From NCBI GenBank assembly GCA_910589095.1, contig CAJUSN010000009.1, forward strand, positions 2,376 to 33,195: a stretch of 30,820 nucleotides of DNA, given 5' to 3'. The notes beneath the pieces are model-generated. The model had not been told where the DNA came from. It worked only from the letters and a program-made list of their open reading frames with translations, and made no database searches. Below are positions 8,239 through 16,843 of the stretch, piece by piece (within the stretch, counting starts at the first letter, position 1; each line of letters begins with the position of its first letter). A program made the translations under genes and the position numbers. The stretch is from an uncultured Muribaculaceae bacterium (lineage in GTDB: Bacteria > Bacteroidota > Bacteroidia > Bacteroidales > Muribaculaceae).

Positions 8239-8296
8239 CACTCCGCTAAAGTTTCAGAGTACAAAAATAGTCAGAATAATCAAGAAAAGAAAACGA

Positions 8297-8692
8297 TTGA
8301 ATCCAAAAGATAACATATTACTTGAAAAAAATGACGTGGCCACAATAGGTCTCGCTACCACCCCACACAGCGAAGAACGCTTGTTTCCTCAATTGGCGGA
8401 GTGTTCGGAACTTTCGGTGGCATGTTATCGCGCGGATTTCAGCGCTTCACGCATCAGTAGGGCCGTGGAAGATGCCGACGCACATCTGCTCAACCTCAAC
8501 GTCACAGCTGAGGTTACCTCCGGCGGAAGAGTGATAGTTGACCTACGCGTTAATCATCGCGACGCAGGAGCAGTGATCCGCTCATTGGAACGTTACGGCT
8601 ACGAGACTGTCGAGTTACGTCATGGCGATAACTCGATGGCTGACTCTATGGCCGACCGCATAGGGGAGCTCATGGCCCAAATCGAGGTGTGA
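8297..8692 (+). CDS. ACT-like protein upstream of nadK, apparently lacking CBS domains
   Basis: This 131-residue frame starts at a TTG; the frame is open back to 8234 but has no ATG. From about residue 37 it resembles the C-terminal half of the CBS-domain proteins that sit beside nadK in Bacteroides: a helix FSASRISRAVEDADAHLLNL, a strand VIVDLRVN, the helix DAGAVIRSLERYGYETVE and a tail N-S-M-A-D-S-M-A-D-R. In those relatives (recalled, about 220 residues) two CBS motifs come first. Here only some 36 unrelated residues precede the ACT-like part, and the promoter at 8231 leaves no space for more. It may be a stand-alone small-molecule sensor. The start is uncertain: GTG at 8336 is an alternative, and the ATG at 8329 is out of frame. 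Confidence 0.68.
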   Translation: MNPKDNILLEKNDVATIGLATTPHSEERLFPQLAECSELSVACYRADFSASRISRAVEDADAHLLNLNVTAEVTSGGRVIVDLRVNHRDAGAVIRSLERYGYETVELRHGDNSMADSMADRIGELMAQIEV

Positions 8693-8789
8693 ATCCCCTG
8701 CACTGTCCCCAGATACGGTTTTTATATTTAACCGATTTCTCAGAAACTTTCATAAAGAGAGTGTTTAACCCCCAATCATACATTTCAGC

Positions 8790-9665
8790 ATGTCAAGAAT
8801 CGACATTTACGGCAACCCGGATCAGAGCGAACATCTCGTTCATCTGAAAAGCTTTTTGAAAACGCTCATAAAAGCCGCGGCCGGATGCGAACTGCGCGCC
8901 GATCCGCGCTATCTTGAGTTCATTGCCGGAATCATTCCCGAGGCCCGCCGGGAAATTGCGCCGATAAGTACATCGGACGGGGAGCCCACATCGCTGGCTC
9001 TCAGCATAGGGGGCGACGGCACGTTCCTCACCACTGCCAACCGTATCGGTGCTTCAGGAACGCCTATTATGGGCATCAATTCCGGTCACCTCGGCTACTT
9101 ATCGGCCACTGATATTGCTCGCGCCGACCACGAAATAGCCCGGCTGATTACCGAGGGCGATTACCGAGTGGAATCACGCACTGTCATAGCTGTGGATTCA
9201 GCTTCTCCCCTACCCTCCAGACCGTTCGCGCTCAACGAAGTGGCATTCCTCAAACAGGACACAGCTTCAATGATTACGGTCACCGCAACCGTCAACGGCA
9301 ACAAACTGGCATCATACTCCGGCGACGGACTTCTTGTGTCCACCCCCACCGGCTCAACGGGCTACAATCTTTCCGTAGGCGGCCCGATAATGTCGCCACG
9401 CTGCGCTGACTGGATAATCTCGCCCATCGCACCCCATTCCCTCTCAATGCGGCCTCTCGTAGTGCCCGACAGCGTAACATTGGAAATCTCCACCCAATCA
9501 CGATCAAAGACAATGCTGCTTGCCATCGACGGCCGCGCCACTCCCCTCCCCGTAGAGAGCCGGTTCACACTCAGCAAAGCTCCATTCAACATTCATGTTG
9601 CCCATCTCAAGGGACACACCTTCACCGATACGCTCCGTCACAAACTGCACTGGGGAGCGGAATGA
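8790..9665 (+). CDS. nadK: NAD kinase
   Basis: A 291-residue cytoplasmic enzyme that phosphorylates NAD to NADP. The glycine-rich motif GGDGTFL begins at residue 74 with the catalytic aspartate at 76. Other family blocks are GINSGHLGYLS, FALNEVAFLK, GDGLLVSTPTGSTGYNLS and ISPIAPHSLSMRPLVVP. The length matches the family. It follows the ACT-like gene after 97 bases without a visible terminator or promoter box, and its last four bases (ATGA) are shared with the metalloprotease gene behind it, so the latter is probably translationally coupled. Confidence 0.97.
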   Translation: MSRIDIYGNPDQSEHLVHLKSFLKTLIKAAAGCELRADPRYLEFIAGIIPEARREIAPISTSDGEPTSLALSIGGDGTFLTTANRIGASGTPIMGINSGHLGYLSATDIARADHEIARLITEGDYRVESRTVIAVDSASPLPSRPFALNEVAFLKQDTASMITVTATVNGNKLASYSGDGLLVSTPTGSTGYNLSVGGPIMSPRCADWIISPIAPHSLSMRPLVVPDSVTLEISTQSRSKTMLLAIDGRATPLPVESRFTLSKAPFNIHVAHLKGHTFTDTLRHKLHWGAE

Positions 9666-10402
9666 GAACTCCGATACGCACCACATTTGCGTTCCAAAAG
9701 GAACCTTTCGGCAGAATCACCGTCACACCCCGGCGTAACTGCACCAGAGTGATAATAAAGCGACGGCCCGACAATTCTCTCGCCGTGAGTGTCCCTTACG
9801 GCTACGACTTTCACGCTCTTGACGCACTCCTTTCCGAACACAGCAGCCAAATCGCCAATACCCTTCAGCCACAAGAACCGCAGATACGATATCATGCAGG
9901 ATGGACTTACAGTTATCCGGAAGGAACCGCTTACATAAACATAAGTTCCGCTCTCAAATCACGCTCACTGAGCATCAAGGCGGAAGGCTTGTCGCTACAC
10001 ATTTCCGCTGCTCCAGATGTGGATTTCAGCAACACAGCTACCACAACAGCCATCAGCAACCTCTTGAAACGCGGTGCGGCGTGGGTGGCGCGACAAACGG
10101 TGATTCCCGCAGCAATGGAAAAAGCCCGACAACTGGGCATATCCGGCATTTCATGGGATATTGCCACAGGCGACCGCACCCTCGGCACATGCTACGCCTC
10201 CTCACGTCGCATCAGGCTATCCCGTATCCTGGTGTTTCTACCGCCTGAACTGCGCGAGTTCGTGATATGCCATGAGCTGGCCCACCTCACCCATCCTGAC
10301 CACTCACGGGAGTTTCACGCACTGTGCAACAGTTACTGCCGTGGTCGGGAAAAAGTGCTCTATTCAGCGATTAAAAACTGGAATTGGCCACTTTTTCGGT
10401 AA
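9662..10402 (+). CDS. YgjP-like (COG1451, DUF45-type) zinc metalloprotease
   Basis: A 246-residue protein with the gluzincin-like motif HELAH at residues 204-208 and a third probable zinc ligand, His214, in PDHSREFHAL. Upstream lies the family segment T-L-G-T-C-Y-A-S-S-R-R-I-R-L-S, the equivalent of the usual WGSC block, here with Leu for Trp and Thr for Ser. No signal peptide is visible, so it is likely cytoplasmic. The substrate is not known for this family. The N-terminal 100 residues are beta-rich and poorly conserved. The ATGA overlap with nadK fixes the start. Confidence 0.85.
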   Translation: MRTPIRTTFAFQKEPFGRITVTPRRNCTRVIIKRRPDNSLAVSVPYGYDFHALDALLSEHSSQIANTLQPQEPQIRYHAGWTYSYPEGTAYINISSALKSRSLSIKAEGLSLHISAAPDVDFSNTATTTAISNLLKRGAAWVARQTVIPAAMEKARQLGISGISWDIATGDRTLGTCYASSRRIRLSRILVFLPPELREFVICHELAHLTHPDHSREFHALCNSYCRGREKVLYSAIKNWNWPLFR

Positions 10403-10419
10403 TAATCAGTCGTTTTTAG

Positions 10420-10450
10420 TTGCAAAATATCCGAATTTGACGTAACTTCG
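10420..10450 (+). promoter_or_regulatory. Likely promoter of the sialidase gene
   Basis: TAACTTCG at 10443-10450 matches the Bacteroidales -7 box TAnnTTTG at seven of eight positions counting the free ones. TTG at 10420-10422 lies 20 bases upstream, the right distance for the -33 element. The predicted transcript would begin near 10457 and carry a leader of about 80 bases before the ATG at 10537. Confidence 0.45.
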
Positions 10451-10536
10451 CCAATGATCGATGTTTCTTTGGCGTGAAACGCACATCGCTTTCTCATTAA
10501 TTTTATCATTCCTTTAACCAATTTATTACCATTCAC

Positions 10537-13401
10537 ATGAACTTGATTTCTACCTTGAAAAAAAGTATCTTCACAGCCATAGCGCTCACGGGATGTCTTT
10601 CCGGTTCTGTGGTTGCACATGCAGCAGCAGTCGATGGGACAACAAAGGTCACCGTGTGGTCAATGGGTGAGGATGGATCACGCTATTACCGTATTCCGGC
10701 CATAGCCACTGCCGCCGACGGCTCGTTGGTGGCCCTTGCCGACAAACGAGGCAGCAGCAACGGCGACCTGCCAAACATCATTTCCGTAGTATGCAAACGT
10801 TCAACTGACGGTGGTCTCACTTGGAGCGATGCCGTCACAGTGGCTCAAGGAAACTCTGCCACAGGTGCAACTTACGGCGACCCTGCCATTGTGCTGGACC
10901 GCAACACGGGTAAACTTATAGCCGTCTATGCCGGCGACACAGGTTTCTTCGTATCAACCCCTACAGCTCGCGCCGGATTCTATGTTTCCACAAGCTCCGA
11001 CAATGGAGTTACATGGACCGAACCCCGCTCCATCACCGATCAGGTTTATCAGAGCGACTGGTACGGAGCTTTCTGTGCTTCCGGCCATCTGCTTCAGACT
11101 TCCGACGGGCGCATTATGTTCGTTTCCAACACTCGCCTGACCGCCGCACAGTCGGTTTCCGACGTGTATGAGTTCGTTTGCTGCTCGGAAGACGGGGGTG
11201 AAACGTGGAGCGTTCTCAACGCCGACAGCCGCATACCGGCCGAAGGTAATGGCAACGAATCAAAAGTTGTGGAAACCTCCAACGGCGACCTCATCATGAG
11301 TATCCGCACCAAGGGTCTGCGCCGTTTCTCGCGCTCAACCGACGGTGGCAAGACCTGGAGCGAGGCCACTACAGTTCAAGGTCTTGTGGAGCCTGACTGC
11401 AACGGTGACATAATCACCTATCCCTCAACCGACGGCCAGACCCGCATGCTCCATTCTCTTCCCGCAAATGCATCTACCCGCCGCGATGTTTCGGTGTTCA
11501 TGTCCTATGACGAAGGACGCACATGGTCTGTAAAGAAAAAGATCATTGACGGATATGCTGCCTATTCATCACTCACCGTGCTGCCTGACGGAAGCGTTGG
11601 GTGCCTCGTGGAGGAGAGCCCTACAACATCCGACAATGGCTACCAGATCTCCTTCGTGAAATTCACCCTCGACTGGCTCACTGACGGTGCCGATGATCCT
11701 TCAAACACCGACGGCGTATATGACGGCACTCTCAACTGCGACGGTACACGCTACATGCGCATTCCCAACGCTGATGAATTCACCATACCAGCCGGAAAAT
11801 CCATGTCAATATCCTTTGACATGTATCTTGACAACTGGGCAGCCAACGACCAGTATTTCGGTTGGGTTTGCAACAATTACCGCAACTCAGATTATGCACG
11901 CTCCGGCTTCGACCTCTTCACCGGTTCCAGCTCCGCCCAAACTCTTGCCAACAACGTGGTGTATAACAGCGGCGCAGCCAACGGATATTCAGCAACTCAA
12001 GGTGAAAATATCGGTGGCGCGTATATCACAGCCGGATACACTCTGGGCAACTGGGCACACGTTGTATGGACCTACGACGGCACTACCGGAACCTCAACCA
12101 TCTACATCGACGGTGTAAACCGACGCGAGAAAAGCCAAACCAGCGGAATCAAGGAAATCACATCATTCGGCGACATCCTTGTAGGCGCACGCTGGCTTCT
12201 CAACAACGATCCCACCAACTCCGTAACCAACATCCTCGAAGGCAAGATAGACAATCTCCGCTTCTACTCCGAAGCCCTCACTGCCGATGAAGTAAAAGCC
12301 GATGCCGAAGGCGCGGTAAGCGGCAAAAGCCTCATTGCAGCTTATGACTTCAACAGCATCACCGGCGACCAAGTACCTGACATCACCGGCAATGGCCATA
12401 ACGGCACTCTCATCAACTTCCCCGCCAAGGCTGAATCATTCGCCATCACAATTGCTGAAACAAGCTATGGTACTGTAAAGGTCTACAATGGTGACACTGA
12501 GCTCTTCTCCGGTCGTCAGGTTCCCTCCGGAACAGAACTGACCGTAGAAGCCATTCCTGACGGTGGCTACGTGCTTGAAAGCATTACCGTGGATGGAAAG
12601 GCTATCGATGGAAATACGTTCGTTGCCAACACTTCCTGCGAGGTAAGCGCCATCTTTGTTCGTGACCCGAGCCAAGCCGTTGAATACACTGAACCTTCAG
12701 GCGACGGACAGTCAGACTCCAACTGCTATGTAGAAACCGCTTCAACCTCCGGAGCCATCAAGGACATCAACATCACCCGCACCGGCAAGAACGGAACTAA
12801 CTGGGAGCTTTGCGATGACCAGACAATAGAAGTGGCCCAAGGACAGGAGTTCACACTCCGCCTCCAGGCAAAAAAGACAAACAGCGTGACCACAGTAGCC
12901 CCAACTCCACAGGACCTCCGCTACTGCCTTGCATTCGTGTTTACTGACTGGAACGGCGACGGTATCTTTGAAATGGAAACTCCCTCTGTAGATAGCTACA
13001 GCCGCTACGGAGGCTACGGATTCTTCAATTCAGAGTCATCATTTGCCGGAAACGTTAAGGCCAACTTTGACGAAGTGCTTGACATCACCCACAGCTTCAC
13101 CGTACCCGCCGACGCTGTAATCGGAGCATCCCGCATCCGCGTGATCTACACCGAAGCGTGGGACTCTTCAATCTCTCAGATGAACGGTAACTACCAGTCG
13201 ATCAACAAGGGCTATGCCTATGACTATCTGGTGAACACCGTGAGCGCAGAAGCTGCAATAGGCAACGTAGCCACTGATCTTACCAACGGTCCTGTTGAAT
13301 ACTATAATCTTCAGGGTATGCGCGTGAACGGCTCGCAGCTCACACCCGGCATCTACATTCTCCGCCAGGGCAGCAAAGCCACTAAAATCTATGTGAAGTA
13401 A
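10537..13401 (+). CDS. nanH: Secreted multidomain exo-alpha-sialidase (GH33) with T9SS-like tail
   Basis: This 954-residue protein releases terminal sialic acid from glycans. After a signal peptide (cut probably at AHA-A near residue 30) the six-bladed GH33 domain spans about 35-385. It shows the YRIP motif with Arg52, five Asp boxes (for example STDGGLTW, SEDGGETW, STDGGKTW), Glu241, Arg257, Arg315/316 and the likely nucleophile Tyr343 in GYAAYSS. A LamG-like domain follows (about 390-610), then an InlB-type repeat (625-705), a GEVED-like domain with DWNGDGIFE near 803, and a final YNLQGMRV...PGIYIL tail from about 920, like a T9SS sorting domain. A cysteine in ALTGC resembles a lipobox, but the hydrophobic stretch continues past it, so export with SPI cleavage is preferred. 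No sialic acid uptake or breakdown genes are nearby. Confidence 0.93.
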   Translation: MNLISTLKKSIFTAIALTGCLSGSVVAHAAAVDGTTKVTVWSMGEDGSRYYRIPAIATAADGSLVALADKRGSSNGDLPNIISVVCKRSTDGGLTWSDAVTVAQGNSATGATYGDPAIVLDRNTGKLIAVYAGDTGFFVSTPTARAGFYVSTSSDNGVTWTEPRSITDQVYQSDWYGAFCASGHLLQTSDGRIMFVSNTRLTAAQSVSDVYEFVCCSEDGGETWSVLNADSRIPAEGNGNESKVVETSNGDLIMSIRTKGLRRFSRSTDGGKTWSEATTVQGLVEPDCNGDIITYPSTDGQTRMLHSLPANASTRRDVSVFMSYDEGRTWSVKKKIIDGYAAYSSLTVLPDGSVGCLVEESPTTSDNGYQISFVKFTLDWLTDGADDPSNTDGVYDGTLNCDGTRYMRIPNADEFTIPAGKSMSISFDMYLDNWAANDQYFGWVCNNYRNSDYARSGFDLFTGSSSAQTLANNVVYNSGAANGYSATQGENIGGAYITAGYTLGNWAHVVWTYDGTTGTSTIYIDGVNRREKSQTSGIKEITSFGDILVGARWLLNNDPTNSVTNILEGKIDNLRFYSEALTADEVKADAEGAVSGKSLIAAYDFNSITGDQVPDITGNGHNGTLINFPAKAESFAITIAETSYGTVKVYNGDTELFSGRQVPSGTELTVEAIPDGGYVLESITVDGKAIDGNTFVANTSCEVSAIFVRDPSQAVEYTEPSGDGQSDSNCYVETASTSGAIKDINITRTGKNGTNWELCDDQTIEVAQGQEFTLRLQAKKTNSVTTVAPTPQDLRYCLAFVFTDWNGDGIFEMETPSVDSYSRYGGYGFFNSESSFAGNVKANFDEVLDITHSFTVPADAVIGASRIRVIYTEAWDSSISQMNGNYQSINKGYAYDYLVNTVSAEAAIGNVATDLTNGPVEYYNLQGMRVNGSQLTPGIYILRQGSKATKIYVK

Positions 13402-13430
13402 CTCTTCACCCCCAACACAGATAAACAAAA

Positions 13431-13468
13431 CCGGAGCGCGCCGAATGGTCAGCACGCTCCGGTTTTTA
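13431..13468 (+). terminator. Bidirectional intrinsic terminator between the sialidase gene and mfd
   Basis: CCGGAGCG at 13431-13438 pairs with CGCTCCGG at 13455-13462 around a 16-base interior that can pair a little further. TTTTTA follows on the + strand, and on the - strand the stem is followed by TTTTG. It lies 29 bases past the sialidase stop and 22 bases past the mfd stop, so it can serve both convergent genes. Confidence 0.9.
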
Positions 13469-13490
13469 TAGTTTATAACTTGCGAGATTT

Positions 13491-16400
13491 TTACAGGCCG
13501 GGGAGCGCAAGCACTTGGTCAAGGATAGCCACCGCATCCTCAACGCTGCTCACATGCGATATGGCGAAACTACGGCGACCACTCTTCTCACGTATCTTGC
13601 AGCGACGGGCATTCTCCTGCAAATACTGCAGTAGCTTACCAAACATCGGACTCTGATAATAGGCCACATTCGTATCATCCACAAAATAGATGTACATTGA
13701 ATCCTGTTTAAGCGCAACCTTCTCTATGCCCAAACGCCGAGCCATTCGCCGCAACCGGGGAATACGCAGCAATTCGGCTGTTTCGTGCGGTATCTTACCG
13801 AATCGGTCAAGCAGACGTTCCTTGAAATCCCGCAGATCAGTTTCGCGCTCAATGGAATCAAGTTCCTGATACAGGGCTATGCGCTCGCTTTCCTGCGGCA
13901 CATAATCGGCCGGGAGAAGCAGTTCCATATCGCTTTCAATCACGCAATCGGCCACATATTCCGTTTCTCCATCTCCGCCGGTGTGCGCATCATCAAGGTC
14001 CCCGAACTCTTCAGTACGAAGCTCAGTAACCGCTTCTTTGAGTATCTTCTGATATGTCTCATAACCCAAATCGGCTATAAATCCGCTCTGCTCGGCACCA
14101 AGTAAGTTTCCTGCACCACGGATATCAAGGTCCTGCATGGCTATGTGTATGCCACTGCCAAGATCCGAGAAACTCTCTATGGCCTGAAGGCGGCGCCGCG
14201 AAGTGGGCGAGAGAGGTGTGTGAGGTGGCACTGTAAGATAACAGAATGCCTTGCGCGAACTGCGCCCCACTCGCCCGCGCAACTGATGTAGCTCACTGAG
14301 GCCGAAATTCTGGGCATTGTTGATGATTATTGTGTTGACGTTAGGCATATCCACCCCGCTCTCGATAATGGTGGTGGAAAGCAATATGTCATAGTCATGA
14401 TTAGAGAAGTCAAGGATTGCCTTCTCCAGCTTTTCGGGGGGCATCTGTCCGTGAGCAACTATTATGCGAGCATCCGGCACCAGCCTGCGCACCTGCGCTT
14501 CAAGCTCGTTTAGCCCCTCTATACGATTGTTCACCATGAATACCTGCCCATTGCGCGACATTTCAAAATTTATGGCTTCGGCAAGCATATCGTCGGTCAG
14601 AGAGGTGACAGATGTTATGATAGGGTAACGATTGGCGGGGGGAGTGGTTATGGCGGAGAGATCGCGGGCTCCCATCAGTGAGAACTGGAGAGTACGCGGA
14701 ATGGGTGTCGCACTCATGGTGAGAGTATCCACATTGGTTTTAAGCTGTTTAAGCCTCTCTTTAACTGCTACACCGAATTTCTGTTCCTCGTCAACCACAA
14801 GCAGTCCCAGGTCCTTGAATTTCACTGTTTTGCCAATCAATTTGTGGGTTCCAATAAGGATATCTATTTTCCCTTCTGCCAGATCGGCAAGTATTGCCTT
14901 GGTTTCCTTTGCCGTACGGGCACGCGACAGGTAATCCACGCGCACCGGAAAGTCTTTCAGACGGTTGGCAAACGTGTGATAATGCTGATAGGCAAGCACA
15001 GTGGTGGGTACGAGCACCGCTGTCTGTTTGTTATCCGCTGCAGCCTTGAATGCAGCACGTATGGCAATTTCGGTTTTGCCGAATCCAACATCGCCGCAAA
15101 TAAGCCGGTCCATGGGACGTTCGCTCTCCATATCGGTTTTCACGGCCTTGGTTGCGGTGAGCTGATCGGGTGTATCTTCATAGATAAAGGATGCTTCCAG
15201 CTCATGCTGCATGTAACTGTCGGGCGCAAAAGCGAATCCCTTCTCATTCTTGCGTGCGGCATATAGCTTTATCAGGTCGCGGGCAATATCTTTTAGCTTG
15301 GATTTCGTGCGTTCCTTTATACGGTTCCATGCTCCGGAGCCAAGCTTGTTGATTTTCGGGGGGACACCCTCCTTACCTCGGTATTTGGCAAGTTTATGGA
15401 GCGAGTGAATGGACACGAAAATGGTGTCGTTGTTGGAATATGTCAGCTTGATCATCTCCTGCACTCGTCCCGAAACATTCGTACGCATCAAACCGGCAAA
15501 ACGTCCTACTCCATGATCCACATGCACAATGTAATCGCCAGGCTCAATGGAGCTCAACTCCTTGAGCGATAACGCCAACTTTCCCGAACGAGCCCTGTCG
15601 CTCTTGAGATTATACTTGTGGAAACGATCAAAAATCTGATGATCCGTAAAGAAACAAGAGCGGGAGATATGGTCCACGAACCCTTCGTGAAGTGTGGCGC
15701 CAACAGGTGTGAACTCTATCTTGTCGCCGCGGTCAGCGAAAATTGCACGCAGACGTTCTATCTGCTTTTCGCTGTCGGACAGAATAAAGATGGTGTAACC
15801 GTCGGTCAGGAAGTGGTTGAACGACTCGGATATAAGGTCGAAATTCTTATGATAAAGCGCCTGAGGCGAACAGTTGAAATCGATCACCGCTCCGGCATTG
15901 GCCGAGGGTAGTGCGGCAGAGGTAAATTCAAGCCGGCGCATTGTGGCGAAACGAGCGGTAAACTCTTCGCCGTCAACCAACTGGCGCAGTGCCGATGCAT
16001 CCCCTTCGGAAGCCAAAGAGGCACTCTCCGAAAATGTCTGCGACGTTACTTCTGAAACACGACTAAGGGTGTAAGCCGCATCACGTACGGCAATCATAGC
16101 CCCCTCAGGAAGATAATCCAGAAGAGAGGTTCCGCGGGCCTGAGCCGCCACATTGGAGGTGATGGAGAGGGTTTCAAGGCGCGATTCCGACAGCTGCGTT
16201 TCAATATTGAATGTTCGCATCGAGTCAATGTCATCGCCAAAAAAGTCAATTCTGAACGGGAGCTCATGACTGTAACCGAAAATATCGAGAATAGATCCTC
16301 TCACAGCAAACTGTCCCGGCTCATACACGTAATCCACTTCAACGAACCCGTTGTCGCGCAGCCATTTCACCGTTTCAGTCATGTCGGCCTGACTGGAAGT

Positions 16401-16835
16401 GGTGAGGGTGAGTGTATGTCGGTCAATGGAGTCCTTGTCGGCCACGCGCTCGGCCAGTGCCTCAGGATAAGTTACCACATAGCGGAGATTGCCACCGGCG
16501 GTCCAACGCGTAAGGGCCTCTGTCCGCAGGATTTGTGAAGGAGGGTCCGGCTGACCATACTTTATGCTCCTTTTATAGCCTGACGGAAGCATTGCCACCG
16601 CCTCCTCGCCCACCAAACGGCATAGATCGTGATATAGATAGCCGGCATCGTCAAGTGAGTCGCCTATCACCACCAGCGGATGCTTGGCCGTGTTCAGCAT
16701 TGAGAGCATCACTGCGGCGGAAGACCCGGCCAAATTATAAACCGAAACCACTTGTGAATCGGTGCGCACGGCAGCCGCGAGCGCCTTTCCCCTGGCTCCT
16801 TTGCGAAAAAGCTCCCCTATCTCCTCTAATGTCAT
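13491..16835 (-). CDS. mfd: Transcription-repair coupling factor
   Basis: This 1114-residue DNA translocase removes stalled RNA polymerase and recruits UvrA for repair. The UvrB-like N-terminal part has the block V-D-Y-V-Y-E-P-G-Q-F-A-V-R-G-S-I-L-D-I-F. The CarD-like polymerase-binding domain (about 455-520) has PGDYIVHVDHGVGRFAGL. The helicase domains carry Walker A GDVGFGKTE near 580, DEEQKFGV near 680, SATPIPRTL near 710 and the second-lobe block QLRGRVGRSSRKAFCYL. A TRCF C-terminal domain follows (about 985-1080). Length is close to the family norm and the gene looks intact. It starts eight bases after the stop of the S41 protease gene, so the two are probably co-transcribed. Confidence 0.98.
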   Translation of the reverse strand: MTLEEIGELFRKGARGKALAAAVRTDSQVVSVYNLAGSSAAVMLSMLNTAKHPLVVIGDSLDDAGYLYHDLCRLVGEEAVAMLPSGYKRSIKYGQPDPPSQILRTEALTRWTAGGNLRYVVTYPEALAERVADKDSIDRHTLTLTTSSQADMTETVKWLRDNGFVEVDYVYEPGQFAVRGSILDIFGYSHELPFRIDFFGDDIDSMRTFNIETQLSESRLETLSITSNVAAQARGTSLLDYLPEGAMIAVRDAAYTLSRVSEVTSQTFSESASLASEGDASALRQLVDGEEFTARFATMRRLEFTSAALPSANAGAVIDFNCSPQALYHKNFDLISESFNHFLTDGYTIFILSDSEKQIERLRAIFADRGDKIEFTPVGATLHEGFVDHISRSCFFTDHQIFDRFHKYNLKSDRARSGKLALSLKELSSIEPGDYIVHVDHGVGRFAGLMRTNVSGRVQEMIKLTYSNNDTIFVSIHSLHKLAKYRGKEGVPPKINKLGSGAWNRIKERTKSKLKDIARDLIKLYAARKNEKGFAFAPDSYMQHELEASFIYEDTPDQLTATKAVKTDMESERPMDRLICGDVGFGKTEIAIRAAFKAAADNKQTAVLVPTTVLAYQHYHTFANRLKDFPVRVDYLSRARTAKETKAILADLAEGKIDILIGTHKLIGKTVKFKDLGLLVVDEEQKFGVAVKERLKQLKTNVDTLTMSATPIPRTLQFSLMGARDLSAITTPPANRYPIITSVTSLTDDMLAEAINFEMSRNGQVFMVNNRIEGLNELEAQVRRLVPDARIIVAHGQMPPEKLEKAILDFSNHDYDILLSTTIIESGVDMPNVNTIIINNAQNFGLSELHQLRGRVGRSSRKAFCYLTVPPHTPLSPTSRRRLQAIESFSDLGSGIHIAMQDLDIRGAGNLLGAEQSGFIADLGYETYQKILKEAVTELRTEEFGDLDDAHTGGDGETEYVADCVIESDMELLLPADYVPQESERIALYQELDSIERETDLRDFKERLLDRFGKIPHETAELLRIPRLRRMARRLGIEKVALKQDSMYIYFVDDTNVAYYQSPMFGKLLQYLQENARRCKIREKSGRRSFAISHVSSVEDAVAILDQVLALPGL

Positions 16836-16843
16836 TTCGTCTT

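Noticed and set aside
8329..8331. ATG as a start for the ACT-like protein
   Set aside because: It is out of frame with the conserved ACT-like segment; TTG at 8297 or GTG at 8336 are in frame.
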